Below, piece after piece: positions 33,947 through 46,527 of a DNA stretch of 64,000 bases. Origin of the DNA: Alopecurus myosuroides. Lineage: Eukaryota > Streptophyta > Magnoliopsida > Poales > Poaceae. The stretch is from assembly GCA_028641055.1 (NCBI GenBank), contig JAPCYS010003698.1:124001-188000 (forward strand). Direction: 5' to 3'. The number at the start of each line of letters is the position of its first letter. Position 1 is the stretch's first letter. Position numbers and translations under genes: made by a program. Under the pieces are notes generated by a model. The model searched no databases. It had not been told where the DNA came from and was given only the letters and a program-made list of their open reading frames with translations.

Positions 33947-34654
33947 CGGGGGGCAAGCAGGCCGGCTCACATGCCCAAAACTAGGAACTCACAGCTGGTA
34001 TGTTACATGCCGTAGTATGTATGCTTACTGGCCCTGGTCCAACTTAATGTTGGAGTTGTAGCAGCCTAGCAGCTTACCGGCCAAACCAGGAAAACAAAAA
34101 CGTCGGGCCGAGTTGACAAACTTGGCAAGCTTCCGCCCCTGCGATGCTCACCTTGCTTCGTTTTCTTTTCGGGAATCTATATGCTGCGTGGTTCGTACAC
34201 CCAGCCCACATCTTAGCGTCCTGGATGCTACCGCTCCTATAAACAACCTTTTTTTTTATTTGAGATGCCTATAAACAATCTTAACATTGACACGAAGCAG
34301 CACACTAGTTGGCTTAGTTTTGCACCTACCGCACGATATAACGTTTTGTGATTATTGATCTTTGGTCGCACTGGCAGCGAATCTTCGTTTTTTAATAAAG
34401 GGAACAGCTCTGCTTCGGAGTTCGGAGTGCCAATCAACACGGCGGGCAACACGCATCTCTAAGGCTAAGAACATGGGATGCACCTCCTAGTAGGTTTAGA
34501 ATTAGTGATTTATATTTAGCTAAACAACAATGCATGATTAGTCGGTCGTAATAGGGCCATAGTTGAGAACATCCTTTCAGCCTTCAACACTTCTCATACC
34601 CACACCTACAGAGAAATAGCTGAGCAAATTCCAAGCTACCGCAAAGGGGCTGCC
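33947..34654 (+). promoter_or_regulatory. Upstream region of NLR copy 1
   Basis: No gene. CTATAAACAA occurs twice (about 34237 and 34270) and could serve as a TATA box. The block 34335-34520 (CGTTTTGTGATTATTGATCT ... CAACACGCATCTCTAAGGCT) is repeated upstream of NLR copy 2 at 60410-60597, so this promoter DNA was duplicated with the gene. The leader just before the ATG (CAAGCTACCGCAAAGGGGC) also resembles that of copy 2. Confidence 0.5.
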
Positions 34655-37581
34655 ATGGAAGCTGCTATAGTAAGTGCAGCGACAGGAGCTTTGAAGCCGG
34701 TGCTGGGAAAGCTGGCCATTCTTCTCAGCGACGAGTACAGGCGTTTTCGTAGGGTGCGCAAGGAGATTGGATTCCTTTCTCGTGAGCTTGCCGCCATGGA
34801 AGCTTTTCTCCTGAAGAAGTCGATGGAGGAGGATGCTGATGTACAAGACAAGGTTTGGATGAAGGAGGTGCGGGATCTGTCCTATGACATCGAGGACAGT
34901 CTCGATGACTTCATGAAAAATGTTGCAGATAAATCTGCCAATCCAGATGGCTTCATGAAGAATATCAAGAATTTCGTAGATAGAACCAAGTATCGTCGCA
35001 ATATTGCTAAGGCGATTGAAGATTTGAAGGAGCAAGTCATTGAGTCGAGCGAGAGGCACAAGAGGTACACAACTAGTGAGGCCATCTCCAAGGTCATCAA
35101 TGCAGCCGTTGACCCTAGAGCTCTAGCTATATTTGAGGATGTATCATGTTTAGTTGGCATTGATCGACGAAAGAATGAGCTTATCCGATTGTTTGCTCAA
35201 GAGGCCTTGTGTGAATCCACATATCAACAACAACCCAAGATGATCTCTATTGTTGGATCTGGAGGACTAGGCAAGACTACTCTTGCTTCCCAAGTATATA
35301 GAGAGCTCAAATGGAAATTTGATTGTCATGCTTTTGTGTCTGTGTCACGCTATCCAGATATGATGAAAGTACTAGGAAGTATTCACTATCAGGTAACTGG
35401 TCAAGATTGTTCAAGAGTTGAAGATATAGCACAACTCATCACTCTGATCACAGAATACCTAGGAAAAAAAGGTACTATCTGCAATATTCTGTATACTTTT
35501 TTTTGTAATATTTTAAATTTCGTTAATCACATATAATAAAGTATTTAGGTTAACAAATGGGAGCTAATTCTTTTCAGACTAAAACCAACGATGTCAAGAT
35601 TTAGCAACTATTGTGACCCACTACTGTATCGTCACATTCAGCATGACATATATTATCATGCTATATCTTGTAGTGTCATAATGTCGGTAAATTATTGTAT
35701 AAACTTTTCTAAATTTTAGATGGTACTTTGGGAAAACTAGATTTTTACTTATTTTTATAGTTGTACTTGTTTCCAAAATTATGTTGTGTAATCAATATCC
35801 AACCCTTTTACATTTATTTTTGCAGTTATTTTATTGTTGTTGATGATATATGGAATGTGGAAAAATGGGATGCTATTAAGTTTGCGTTCCCAATGAATGC
35901 TTGCGACTGTAGAATAATCACCACTACTCGTGTGAACGATGTTGCTCAGTCATGTCGTTCATCATTCAAGGGTCATATATATGCCATGGATCCTCTTAGT
36001 GTGCTGCATTCAAGACAATTATTTCACAAAAGACTATTCAACTCTGAAGAATGCCCATCCCACCTTAAAGAAGTCTCTTGTAAAATATTGGAAAAGTGTG
36101 CTGGCTTACCATTGGCAATCATAGCTATATCTGGTTTGTTGTCTAACAAGGCAAGAACAAGGGACCAATGGAATCAAGTCCACAATTCAATTGGTCGTGG
36201 ACTAGAAATAAATCCTAGCGTTGAAGCCATGATAAAGATAATATCACTCAGTTACTTTGATCTTCCACATCATCTTAAAACTTGCCTATTATACCTTGCT
36301 ATATTTCCAGAAGATTTTCTTATTAAGAAGGATATGTTGATAATGAGATGGATTGCGGAGGGATTTATTCAGAAAAAACATGGTTACACCTTATATGAAT
36401 CTGGGGAGATGTGTTTTAATGAACTTATAAATAGGAGTTTGATCCAACCTGATTATGGCATGCAAATATTTGATGAGGTGACTGGCTGCCGAGTTCATGA
36501 CACGGTTCTTGATTTCATTATATCCAAGTCTGTTGAAGAGAACTTTGTTACCATAATTGGTGTACCTAGTATAAATCCTAACCAAAGGAACAAGGTTTAT
36601 CGGTTGTCTCTACAGAATAATGGCGAAATACCAGCGGGTCTAATTTTATCACATGTCCGATCACTAAATATATTTGGCCGTAATGTGAAAATCCCATGTT
36701 TCATGGAGTTTAAACACTTGCGGGTTTTGTGCGTCGAAGGTTGCTGGCAACTAGAAGATCCTCATCTGGAAGGTATAGGCAATCTGATGCACCTGAAGTA
36801 CATAAACCTTCATCGAGTTAGCATTACAAAGATTCCAGAAGAAATAGCAAAACTGCGGTATTTAGAGACACTTGCCGTAGATTGTACATTATCACGGGAG
36901 AAGGTTTCAGTTCCAGCAACCATTTCTCTCTATGGAAGATTAGTCCACTTTGTTGCTAACGGGTGTAACATTCCGAATGAAATTGATGGAATCCAGGCAT
37001 TGGAAGTGCTGAGTCTCAAATCAGTGCAATGCTTCAATACTAAGTTTGCTCGGCGACTTGGTGATTTGATAAACCTGAGGACACTAGAATTGTGTTCTAT
37101 GAGTTACGGTATAGAGGGAGAACTAGTCTGTTCAATCAACAAGCTGGTGAAAGCAAGCCTTCGCTTTCTAATAATTCATGTGTACGGAGGAGGAGAACCA
37201 GTTACCTTGGTAGAGGCATTAAATCTCCCTGCCGACTGTAGCCTTCAAGAACTTTCCTTTCGAATATGCAGCATCTCAAAGGTCCCAAGATGGATGGGCA
37301 AACTTGCCAACCTCCAGAAATTGCGCCTCTGTGTATCACGTGTCAGTAAGGAAGATGTGGAGATCCTGGGAGGCCTTCCCGATCTGCGCTATATACATGT
37401 GGATTATCGTGGTCCATCTGAAGCCGCTGACCAGATGAAGGCTGACATGGAGAGAGTAATCGAGGCCCATCCCAACCATCCAATGTTGGTATGGGAGGAT
37501 CCCCCGGGCTTTGCGATGAACATGGCGTGCCTTGAAAATTTGTGGCTTGAATATTTGCGGCTTGAATATGTTGGTATGTAG
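34655..37581 (+). pseudogene. CC-NB-ARC-LRR resistance protein (NLR copy 1), frame broken at splice junction
   Basis: A plant immune receptor of the monocot CNL type. Exon 1 (34655-35471): coiled-coil (about residues 1-150, with an EDVID-like DLSYDIEDSLDDF at 73-85), then the P-loop GSGGLGKTT at about 201-209 and RNBS-A (FDCHAFVSVSR). Intron 35472-35825 (GTACTA...TTTTTGCAG). Exon 2 (35826-37581): kinase-2 YFIVVDDIW, RNBS-B RIITTTR, GLPL CAGLPLAII, RNBS-D CLLYLAIFPED, MHD variant RVHDTVLDF, then about 12 leucine-rich repeats to the stop at 37579-37581. The intron position is that of RGA5/Pik-2-like rice and Triticeae NLRs. Exon 1 ends AAAAAAAG with one base too few: joined to exon 2 the frame is wrong and stops after about 24 codons. 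Copy 2 has the expected two-base phase. Either a pseudogene or an assembly slip in the A run. No integrated domain seen. Confidence 0.85.
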
Positions 37582-38666
37582 CATGTGGCCTGCTAACATT
37601 GTTCTTGTTTGTAATGCTTGCCTTTCAGATATAGTGCAGCATGCACCGGGGTTAATTGGGAGAAGGCAACGAACTTGAATTCTAGTTGCATCCCAGATTG
37701 GCAACACTCGTGCATTTATATTTATCGGAAGAAAGAATAACGGCCCACACTCTTGTGTTCTTGAACTTTAAGTCCTATGCTAGACTACTTGGCGATCATC
37801 ATTTGTTTTTTATATGTCCCTCGTCGCTGTTTACTTCATAATGAGTTTATATAATATTATTTTGAATCGAAGACATGAATACCTTCGTCTCTAATGGTTG
37901 AGTGTATGGTACCATGCTACTCAAGACCTGATGCTCGACTACTACTAGCAGGGTTAAGTTGTATTTCGATGATACTGTCTAAGAGCGATTTGTTCATAAC
38001 CTGGGATCTGCTTCCCGGTACTAGTTAATTTTCTTGGAAACTAATAAAATACATGTTACGTCTTTAAAATAGACTTTGGTCCCGCTTTATAAATAAAGCA
38101 ACGACGACCATGCAAGAGAGTTCAGCATTGTTGGGGCAGCAGTACAAACATGCCCAACGGAAAGTAAAAAGGTCAAAAAGATACCACTCGAAGAGCGCTA
38201 GCAACAATCTGAGAAGCCAACCGGCCACCATTCCGTCCTCCTATTTCGACCCATGACCACGCTACATTACCAAGACAAAACCTTCATGAAGGAGTGACGT
38301 GGAAGTGCAACCCCGATGTTGCTGCCCGGACTAGCGATCTAGTCCAAGGGTTTCCGCCGGTAGTTGGAGGGAAGTGGAGAGGGGATACCCCGGACGCCCT
38401 CCAAGGAGGAATAGAGACGGATTCAAGTGCCACTGCGCCGGTGCTGAACACTTCAGCGGAATTTTATAGCGTTCTCACATTTGAATAATGCAAGAACACC
38501 TCTGTTATTGTGCTAGTCCCTAGATCAATTTCTAGCACCACAAATATCATGCAAATGCGTCAAATTTTATTAAATCGCATGATCCAGTATTTAAAAAATA
38601 ACATTACAACTTACATAGTCTTAGAAGACTAGCAGGATACTATTATAGCGGAAAACAAAGTACAAC
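37582..38666. other. Region 3' of NLR copy 1, no gene
   Basis: 37582-38050 is AT-rich and probably the 3' UTR and terminator of the NLR. From about 38075 (TTTGGTCCCGCTTTATAAAT) to 38490 the text resembles the antisense of a LINE-type 3' region; it encodes only a 64-codon ORF. 38520-38666 (CAAATGCGTCAAATTTTATT onward) resembles retrotransposon DNA. None of these can be bounded. Confidence 0.4.
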
Positions 38667-41600
38667 TGACGTCAGAATGACTTCAGGACCTGTCGCGAGA
38701 GCCTACCTGGTCTAAGGACCAGCACTGAAGCCCACTCGAAGGCCCAATTGGGTATAAAAAGTCATAGTCGATTTCTTGAAGCAGAAGACAAGAAATCCTA
38801 TACATAGTCTATTAGGACTCGTGTAACTCACTCATGGCTGCATATATAAAGTCAGGAGGGAGGAGAGAAAAAGGGGATCCAATCTAGACAGGATAAGAGG
38901 AAAAGATACAAACCACGATTAGACGTAATACTAGATTAGACAATACACGGGATACCCCGTACACACCACCACGGTATCGCCATTGTAACAGCTCGACTAT
39001 CTCGACATAATACAGATCAGGCAAGTAGAAGTAAGGGTTTTACCTCTACGAGGGCCCCGAACCTGGGTAAATCTTTCCTCTTTGTTAGCCGTCGAGATCA
39101 GCAGCGCGTACATTATTTCTCTACTCGAAACCCTACCGGGTCACCCGAGTAATTTGTTGATACGACTCATCGACAATTTACACCGACTGTGGGAACGATA
39201 CGCGCTGGATCTACGGTCTCGCCGGCCTAATCTAAATCAAGCTTAGGGTCCTCGACCCCATGGATTTGATCTACTTCGTGTCCTTCAGCTTCATCAAGCA
39301 CTCGCCGGCATAGCGCACGGCCTTCATCATCTACATCAACATCGTTCTTCACGCGCAGTCTGCAGGACAGCAGCAACATACGTATTGCAGACGCCATCAA
39401 CGGCGACTCGGAACTCATCTGAAAAATTTCTTCGGTGGAAAGTTGCAAATCAAATTATCTATCGGCTCCAAAAAGAATCGGCAAATTCCGACGGTTAGAT
39501 CTCCGTGGATGACCCGAACACTGAAACCCTTCCATGATCTGACGGAACTCCACGCGACATTGGTAAAACAATTCTCACGGTCGACTCGGACATCAATTTT
39601 GAAGATCACACCGTTGAAAAGCTGCGGAATACAATACCGCACCACTCCGTCGTTTTTAAGACAATTCTAACGGTAAGATCTCCGTCAGGGGCTCGTGCAC
39701 TGCGACACGTTTTGGATCTCTACGAGTTCGCGAATTCGAATCACGTATCCAGATTCTATTTCATCAATTTTTGAATCGACACAAAGACAAACAACGTTAA
39801 CAAAAACATGACGACTCGCCATACTAGTGCACGGTTGCTCGACATCAACATTGCCCTTTGTGTACACACAACAAACATCGCGACTCCACCACGTCGACTC
39901 GGTCCGCCGCGTCGAGTCCTTCAGGTAAACATCGCTACTCCGCTGCGTCGACTCGGTCCGCCGCGTCGAGTCCTTCGGGTAAACATCGCGACTCCGCCGC
40001 GTCGAGTCCTTCGGACAAACATCGCAACTCCGCCGCGTCGACTCGGTCCGTTGCGTCGAGTCCTTCGGGAAGCATCACGACTCCGCCGCGTCGAGTCCTT
40101 CGGGCAAACATCGCGACTCCACCGCGTCGACTCGTTCCGCCGCGTCGAGTCCTTCAGACAAACAAATCGACACCGCCGCATTGACTCAGTCCGCCGCGTC
40201 GAGTCCTTCCACAAAACATCGCGACTCCTCCGCGTCGACTCGGTCCGCCGCGTCGACTCGGTCCGCCTCGTCGAGACCTTCCAGAAAACATCGCGACTCC
40301 ACCGCACAACTCCGCTGCATCAAATCCTTTCGACTAAGCGTCTCGGGGGCTGTCCTTCGTCGCACCCACACTCGTTGCTTGGGGGTTGTGCTGCAAAGTA
40401 GACGCACTCGAGAATTCGCCGCAGCCGCACTCGACACTCGGGGGCTGAGGCGCGAAACAGCCGCACTCGACACACGAGTCCGGTTCATCGATTCCGGCGA
40501 TAATTGTCGACTCCGTCACTCGGCACCGCCTCGTCGACTACGGCATTGTCATACAAAGATAAGTACCTCTCATACGAGTTGACAAATTTATATTTTTATG
40601 TTTATAATATGTTGTGAAGCTACACCTGACACTCGGGGGCTATGCCCCGCAAACTACATGAATACTCGAGACCTGTCATACTGCCCGTTACACTACCACG
40701 TTTACGCGCTACAACCCAGTAGCTGATACTGCCTAACGTCGACCCTTTACTCCGGCCCGGTTTGCAGCAGCAACTAACAGGTCGGCAAGGAGCATGGACA
40801 ATGGGTGTTAGGCTAACGAAAGGGCACAACCTACGATGCTAAAGTGTCGCGTAGGGTCAAATCATTGCCTACCAACAGGGCATACTCGACTCTGCGAGTC
40901 GATAGATTGTTGGTTCACAACCAAGATTAACCCGAGCAACAATCTGTTCCGTACATTTTGCTAGACATAGCACTACTGTTACATTATTTAACCACATCCG
41001 ATTATATGGTTGCAACTGCAACGTAGGAACCACAACGTCGGCTGCAACTTTGACAGTCGACACATATCGTCCGCTCGGAGTCTACAGTCGACACAATACT
41101 ATGCTCGGAGTCGACACATCTCCTCTGCTCGGAGTCGACAATCGACACAATCCTCCACTCGGAGTCGACACATATCCTCCGCTCGGAGTCGACAGATATC
41201 CCCCGTTGGGAGTCGATAGTCGACAGTTGACACAGATTCTCCGTTCGGAGTCAACACATACCCTCCTCCGGGAGTCGACACATGTCCTCCTCTGTCAGCC
41301 AACAGAATACAAGCACACGGTGTTAGCTTCAGAACAACCTGAGCCTATGCCCGACTCTGTGAGTCAAACATAGCCTCGGGGACTACTCCCATCGGGAGCA
41401 CTGTCGTGCACCCTATAAACCGAAGAAGCGACGTTAGAAGAACTTTGAGTCTATGCCCGATTACAAATAATCGCACATAGACTCGGGGGTCACTCCCATC
41501 GGGAGCGCTAGCCGCGCACCCAATGCGCGATTGTCGCGCATCCGACGAGCGCAACACACGCACTCAACGTACTACCGCGTCAGAGGCATCTAACACGCTG

Positions 41601-43701
41601 ACCGCGTAACTGAGGAGCTCTGTCAGATTTCTTCGTCCAGGTCCTTATTGTGGTCGTACAACCCGCATATTAACTAAGATGAAGAAGAAAAAAAAAACAT
41701 CAAACTTGTCCTTCTCGACGAGACACATACAACAACATGGGCCAATTCGCGAAATCAGAACATCTTGAAGACTTTTCGGATCCATCTTCTTGTGTGGACA
41801 CGGGGGCTGAGCGTCCGCGTCAACTACATAACTTCCACGTCGTCGTGCGACTCCGCCAAGTCCTCGTCAACTACACGATCTCCACCGTGTCGACGCTGTT
41901 CGCCTCGTCGACTAAACGACTTTCATGTCGACTCCGTCCACCATGTCAAGTACATCTCCACCGCATCGAGTCCGTCCACCGTGTCGAGTACATCTCCACA
42001 GCGTCGACACCGTCCACCTCGTCAACTACACGACTTCCATGTCAACTCCGTCCGCCGTGTCGAGTACACCTCCACCTCGACGACTCCGTCAACCGTGTTG
42101 AGTACACCTCCACCGCGTCGACTCCGACACGTCTAGTCTCTGACACTTCTCGCCACGTCCCATCGGGAGGCAGAACAAGTGCTCATTGCACCACGACATC
42201 ACGCGAGCATCAGTCAGCAGGCGTATTTTTCTTCGGAATCTTCAAACAAAAGGGCACTCGCCACAATCATCGCCGAAAACATCGCGGCTCCACTACACAA
42301 AAAGGCACTCGCCACGCAGCAAGGAGAAGATTGTGAGTATGAGGGTCTTGCAAAAACACGACTCCGCATTAGGATGTACATACACATCATTCGAAACAAA
42401 AGACAACACTTGTTGCACATCCAAAAGAAGATTGTGAGTACGCGGCTCCCGCAACTCCGCATTACGATGTACTAACGCATCATTTTACCCTGGATCGTTC
42501 AGCCGACTAGGCACATCCGGATGCCGTATTCTTCGAGTATGAAGGTAAGACCGAAGGATCTTTCCTGTGGGCCTCGAATCGCAATCGAGCTACGTCCTCC
42601 AGTAAATTATCCGTGTCCACAACACGAAGAAAAATCCTAGCGGACGCACCGGGTACCCCTTTAAGGTTAAGTTCGACTTGATAAGACCTCCACGGCCTAG
42701 TCGCAATGATCACCTAGCCGAGTTATAGTCGGAGGTCTCGAACTCGTGTAGGCCAAAATTAATTTTGCCCGAGATGCAATTAATTGGCCCTGATCTTTCG
42801 GGAGAGCCAAGCAACTGAGCCGTATCCTTCTGCAAAAAAAGCCGACACAAGGCGCATTTACCACTCGATACTCGAGTACATCCCACACAAGGTACACACC
42901 CTTCAGATCAAGTATTTGATTACTTAGTCGCAAGATCCAGAAACAAGCTTTGAGTGCTTACTCAACTATTCTCGGTCGAACAAACACTCGGGGGCTACTA
43001 ACGTGGGAATAACTTCCGGACTTGTCGGGAGAGCCTACCTGGTCTAAGGACCAACACTGAAGCCCAGTATGGAGGACTACCTCATGGTTCTAGAAGGCCC
43101 AGCTACAGCCCACTGGAAGGCCCATCCAGGTCCAAGAAGCCATAGTCGATTTCTTGAAGCACAAGACAAGAAATCCTATACGTAGTCTACTAGGACTCGT
43201 GTAACCCCCTCCTGGCTGCATATATAAAGCCAGGAGGGAGGAGAGCCTAAGGGGATCCAATCTAGACAAGATAAGAGGAAAAGATACAAGCCACAACTAG
43301 CGCAATACTAGATTAGACAATACACGAGATACCCGTACACACCATTACGGCATCGCCATTGTAACAGCTCGACTATCTCACCATAATACAGATCAGACAA
43401 GCAGGAGTAAAGGGTTTTACCTCTACGAGGACCCCGAACCTGGGTAAATCTTGCCTCCTTGTTAGCCGTCGAGATCACCAGCGCGTACATCCTTCCTCTA
43501 CTCGAAACCCTACCGGGTCACCTGAGTGATTTGTTGATACGACTCATCGACAATTGGCGCCCTCTGTGGGAACGACACGCGCTGGATTTAAGGTATCGCC
43601 GGCCTAATCTACATCAAGCTTAGGGTCCTTGACCCCCATGGATTTGATCTACTTCGGGTCCTTGAACTTCATCAAGCACTCGTCGGCATCGCGCACGTCC
43701 A
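38667..43701 (+). mobile_element. LTR element lacking pol: LTR, repeat-rich interior, LTR, truncated second leader
   Basis: LTR A 38667-39175 (starts TGACGTCAGAATGAC, ends CATCGACA). LTR B 42999-43552 (starts TAACGTGGGAATAAC, same end) is about 45 bp longer because of one indel. Each contains GCATATATAAAG (TATA box) and GAACCTGGGTAAATC. Both are followed by a primer-site-like run (TTACACCGACTGTGGGAACG; TTGGCGCCCTCTGTGGGAAC) and a leader with CCATGGATTTGATCTACTTC. The second leader stops at about 43701. A normal element ends after its second LTR; a leader after LTR B means a tandem or recombined structure. The 3.8-kb interior has no gag-pol, so it is non-autonomous. No target duplication found. 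Confidence 0.75.
39806..42450. repeat. GTCGA-rich minisatellite arrays and repeated CTCGGGGGCT cassettes
   Basis: Array 1 (39890-40320): units of about 30-36 bp built on CATCGCGACTCCGCCGCGTC and GAGTCCTTCGG. Array 2 (41045-41290): units of about 24 bp on CTCGGAGTCGACACATATCC. Array 3 (41815-42140): CCGTGTCGAGTACACCTCCA variants. Block 4 (42240-42450): two copies of about 110 bp sharing AGAAGATTGTGAGTA and ACTCCGCATTA. Between them CTCGGGGGCT-like motifs recur (about 40436, 40631, 41375, 41482, 42987); the last is the polypurine tract next to LTR B. ORFs here (up to 199 codons) are by-products of the repeats. Confidence 0.7.
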
Positions 43702-44253
43702 GTTATTTTGTGGTGATCCAAATTCACGTATTTTGATAAAAGGCCGAACTTCTGACGAGTAGAGCGGAGCGCCTGTTGTGTTTAATGAATCTGTTATGTA
43801 TGAGGACAGTTGGTCAATTGATGTTATAAGCATGATAAATAAATTTTTAATAATAAAGCATATCAATTACCTTGCATCATGAGAAGTAACAAAAATAAAA
43901 GTTCATGAATAACAATGCACTGAAAGTTATACGTTTGTTTCAAGTATAGAGAAAGCATGGCAAAGTGATATTTCGCGAGTCCTTAAGAGTGGGGAAAAAC
44001 ATAAATATCAGGACACCTTCAATGTTCATGAGGAAGACTAGAAAAATAATTATACAACAAACAATAATAAATCATGAATCAAATAATAGTGTTCCTGTGA
44101 TAAATACACATAAAACTCAGAATGACAACTATGCTCTCTCAACTGTGCATAAAGTTAGAAGATGGAGAGAGAAATTCCTCGTCTTTGATTCATAGGAGAA
44201 CATGTCCATTTGTATAGGATAGGAAAATTACTCATTTTGTTCAATTTGTTCTA

Positions 44254-44460
44254 CTCCCTCCGTCCTGGAGTATAAGGCACACTTAGCAAAACTCTTGGAC
44301 CAAAGTGCTATTTGATTGGGGATAAAACCTTGCATGCATTGGTGGTAAATGTATCCAGCCACTAATTGAGAGGGAGTTAATGAGATTTGTGCCTAGCAGG
44401 AGGAGGGTTATGGGACAAAATGGTTTTGGGATTATGCCCTATACACCAGGACGGAGGGAG
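44254..44460. mobile_element. Stowaway MITE (Tc1/Mariner type), 207 bp
   Basis: Ends CTCCCTCCGTCC and GGACGGAGGGAG with TA on both sides (44252-44253, 44461-44462). It lies within what corresponds to the intron of the exonuclease remnant: the sequence beyond it (TTGTTGTTGCA-rich) resembles the intron end at 6930-6946. Confidence 0.88.
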
Positions 44461-44589
44461 TATTTGTTGTTGCATTGAAAGAATATACTTGTTGCGGAGG
44501 TATTTAATTTGTTCCATTTATTCTATTTGTTGTTGCATTGAAAGAATATACTTGTTGCAGCATTATTTAACATTTATTCTATTTTTGTT

Positions 44590-44969
44590 GTTGCATTAGT
44601 GACAAGCACTGTCCAGTACTCATTTATTATCTTGTCAGCAGCGGCATACCTTTTGCTAGCGTTTATATAACGAATGACAAAATCAAGATGATGCGGACCT
44701 GGGATATCGAGATACCAGCTGGCTGCCACATTGATCTCCAGGACTTGTTCAGGCTTGAGCATCCGAAAACTTCAATGTCTAATATGGCAGCCGCCTTGAT
44801 CGACGAGAAGTATGCTGATATGAAGAAAAAAATCCCCAAGATTCAGCACAACTTCTAGGAGAAGACCCCACTTGACAGGATCAACATTGAGTATGCAGTA
44901 AAAGATGCATACGTTTTATTCGAGTTGTACCGCGGGATTAGCATCCTCAACAATGACAGTGTCACCTAG
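44590..44969 (+). pseudogene. DEDD exonuclease remnant, second CACTA copy
   Basis: Homologous to exon 2 of the gene at 6603-7301. It reads NDKIKMMRTWDIEIP, CHIDLQDLFRLEHPKTSM, MAAALIDEKYADMKKKIP, then TAG (44856-44858, where a Trp stands in the other copy), then EKTPLDRINIEYAVKDAYVL (exo III with Tyr-x3-Asp kept) and a TAG end at 44967-44969. The first part is frame-shifted and the acceptor CAG has become CAT. Exon 1 with exo I is absent. The lesions differ from those in the first copy, so each decayed on its own. Confidence 0.72.
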
Positions 44970-46094
44970 TGACACGGTCTCCTACTTGGGGGTATTCTTT
45001 GGAGGACGATTAGATGGGTGTCTGTGTCTCTATTATTATGTGCTGCTTGGGGTCTCTCCTGACGCGAGTAGTGTTTGCATGTTTCTGTTATATATTTCCT
45101 TGAGGAGACTTTATGTAGTACTATTATGTAATGGATATCCGAACTATTATTTCTATTAATTATGTCCATGTTTAAGTATGATGTGAGCAATCCTAATGAA
45201 GCAATTGTGATGTATGTGCTGAATTTTTAGTATCATGTCATTTGAATTTGTAACTGCAATTTAAGAGGTTGTACAAATAATATCCTATATAACAAAAATC
45301 CTAACTTGTTGAGAAGCGCTTGACCATAGCGTGTAGCACTGTCTAACTTTAAATACCTACTGTCCCAAATTAATTAATTTAGAATTATAATACCAGTTGG
45401 AGTAATTTAACATATATATAGCAAATTCTAAAAATAATTTATTTAGAATTATAATACCAATTGGATGGAAAACCTTGACCATAGAGACAAGATCCCAACT
45501 TGTTTACAAGTTTTTAGTTCATAAACATGTGAAATTGAATTTAGAATCACTAGTTATGAATTAAGTAATAGTACACCTTAATTATTAAACATAATAAATG
45601 CCCCTTTTGTTCAAAATCAACTTGTGAACATTTTATAATTAGATATAAAACATAAAACTCTTCGGATAATTTAATATAGTTTGATCATTTGGTGCTCAAA
45701 ATTTTCATGTTTCCTCGAGAAACCCGAGTTTCGATACTTTGCTCGGGGTGACCCTATAATTACCACCACTTAGTAAAGTCCTATATATATATGATGTAAA
45801 ATATTATATGGAAGTAATATTTCAAGTTCTCTCATTTCTCTAATCGATTTATACATATTATTTGTCAATTTCCGATTTATGGATTTGTAGATACAAATTA
45901 TTCAGTATTAAATGGAAAAGGCAAAAATTTAATTATTATTTAAATTCAAGATTATTATTACTTTTTTTGTTTAACTAAATAATTATTTGGATTCACAAAA
46001 TAAAAACATGCGACATCATAGTTCAAGAATTAACATGATTGACAACATACTATTGTCAGTAAAACAATACTTGTTTCTTGAAAACTGAGAGGGG

Positions 46095-46160
46095 AGGAAC
46101 TAATAAGTTAAGCATGCTGAGAGTGGAGTAGTATGAGGATGTGTGGTCGACGGGGATGTG
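46095..46160 (+). other. 5S rRNA-like segment in CACTA, second copy
   Basis: AGGAACTAATAAGTTAAGCA, then TGCTGAGAGTGGAGTAGTAT, then GAGGATGTGTGGTCGACGGG, aligns with plant 5S rRNA about 42-103 and with 8350-8416, at lower identity. It is 367 bases before the 3' terminus, nearly the same place as in the first copy (334). Confidence 0.65.
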
Positions 46161-46527
46161 TCAGAATGAAAAGTGAATGATTAGAGTACAAAATAACTGA
46201 GACTAAAGGATAATGATCGGAGTTCAAGATAATTCAGACTAGAGGAGAAGGGTTAGAGTTAGAAATAATAGAGACTAAATGAAAACAAAAATCCAAAATG
46301 AAAAAAAAAACAAATGACAAAAAATTTAGTCCCGGATCTTATTACCACCCGAGACTAAAGGTCCTCCAGCCCACCACGCTGGGAGTGGCCACGTGGAGGG
46401 CCTTTAGTTTCGGTGTGTGGCTCACCGAGACAAAATGGAGGCTCTAGTCCCGATTGGCTAGTTTCGGATTAAAATCCAGGACTAAAGCCCGTTCGGCTTG
46501 GGACTAGAGGCCCTTTTTCTACTAGTG

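Larger units (their letters stand above)
43702..46527 (+). mobile_element. CACTA element, 5'-truncated, with exonuclease remnant
   Basis: 3' terminus GGCCCTTTTTCTACTAGTG at 46527, preceded by TAGTCCCGG-type repeats (46325-46515). The left end is missing; it abuts the truncated retroelement leader at about 43701. Contents: AT-rich DNA without genes (43702-44250), a Stowaway MITE (44254-44460), an exonuclease remnant (to 44969), AT-rich DNA, and a 5S-like block (46095-46160). The order (exonuclease, AT-rich, 5S-like, terminal repeats) is that of the CACTA at 6197-8750, so they belong to one family. Confidence 0.75.

Noticed and set aside
34577..35160. Minus-strand ORFs of 71-160 codons across NLR exon 1
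   Set aside because: Antisense shadows of the coiled-coil and NB-ARC coding sequence.
39808..42336. Plus and minus ORFs of 100-199 codons with Arg/Ser/Thr-rich repeats
   Set aside because: Produced by GTCGA-based minisatellites that stay open in several frames at once; no start context or domain.
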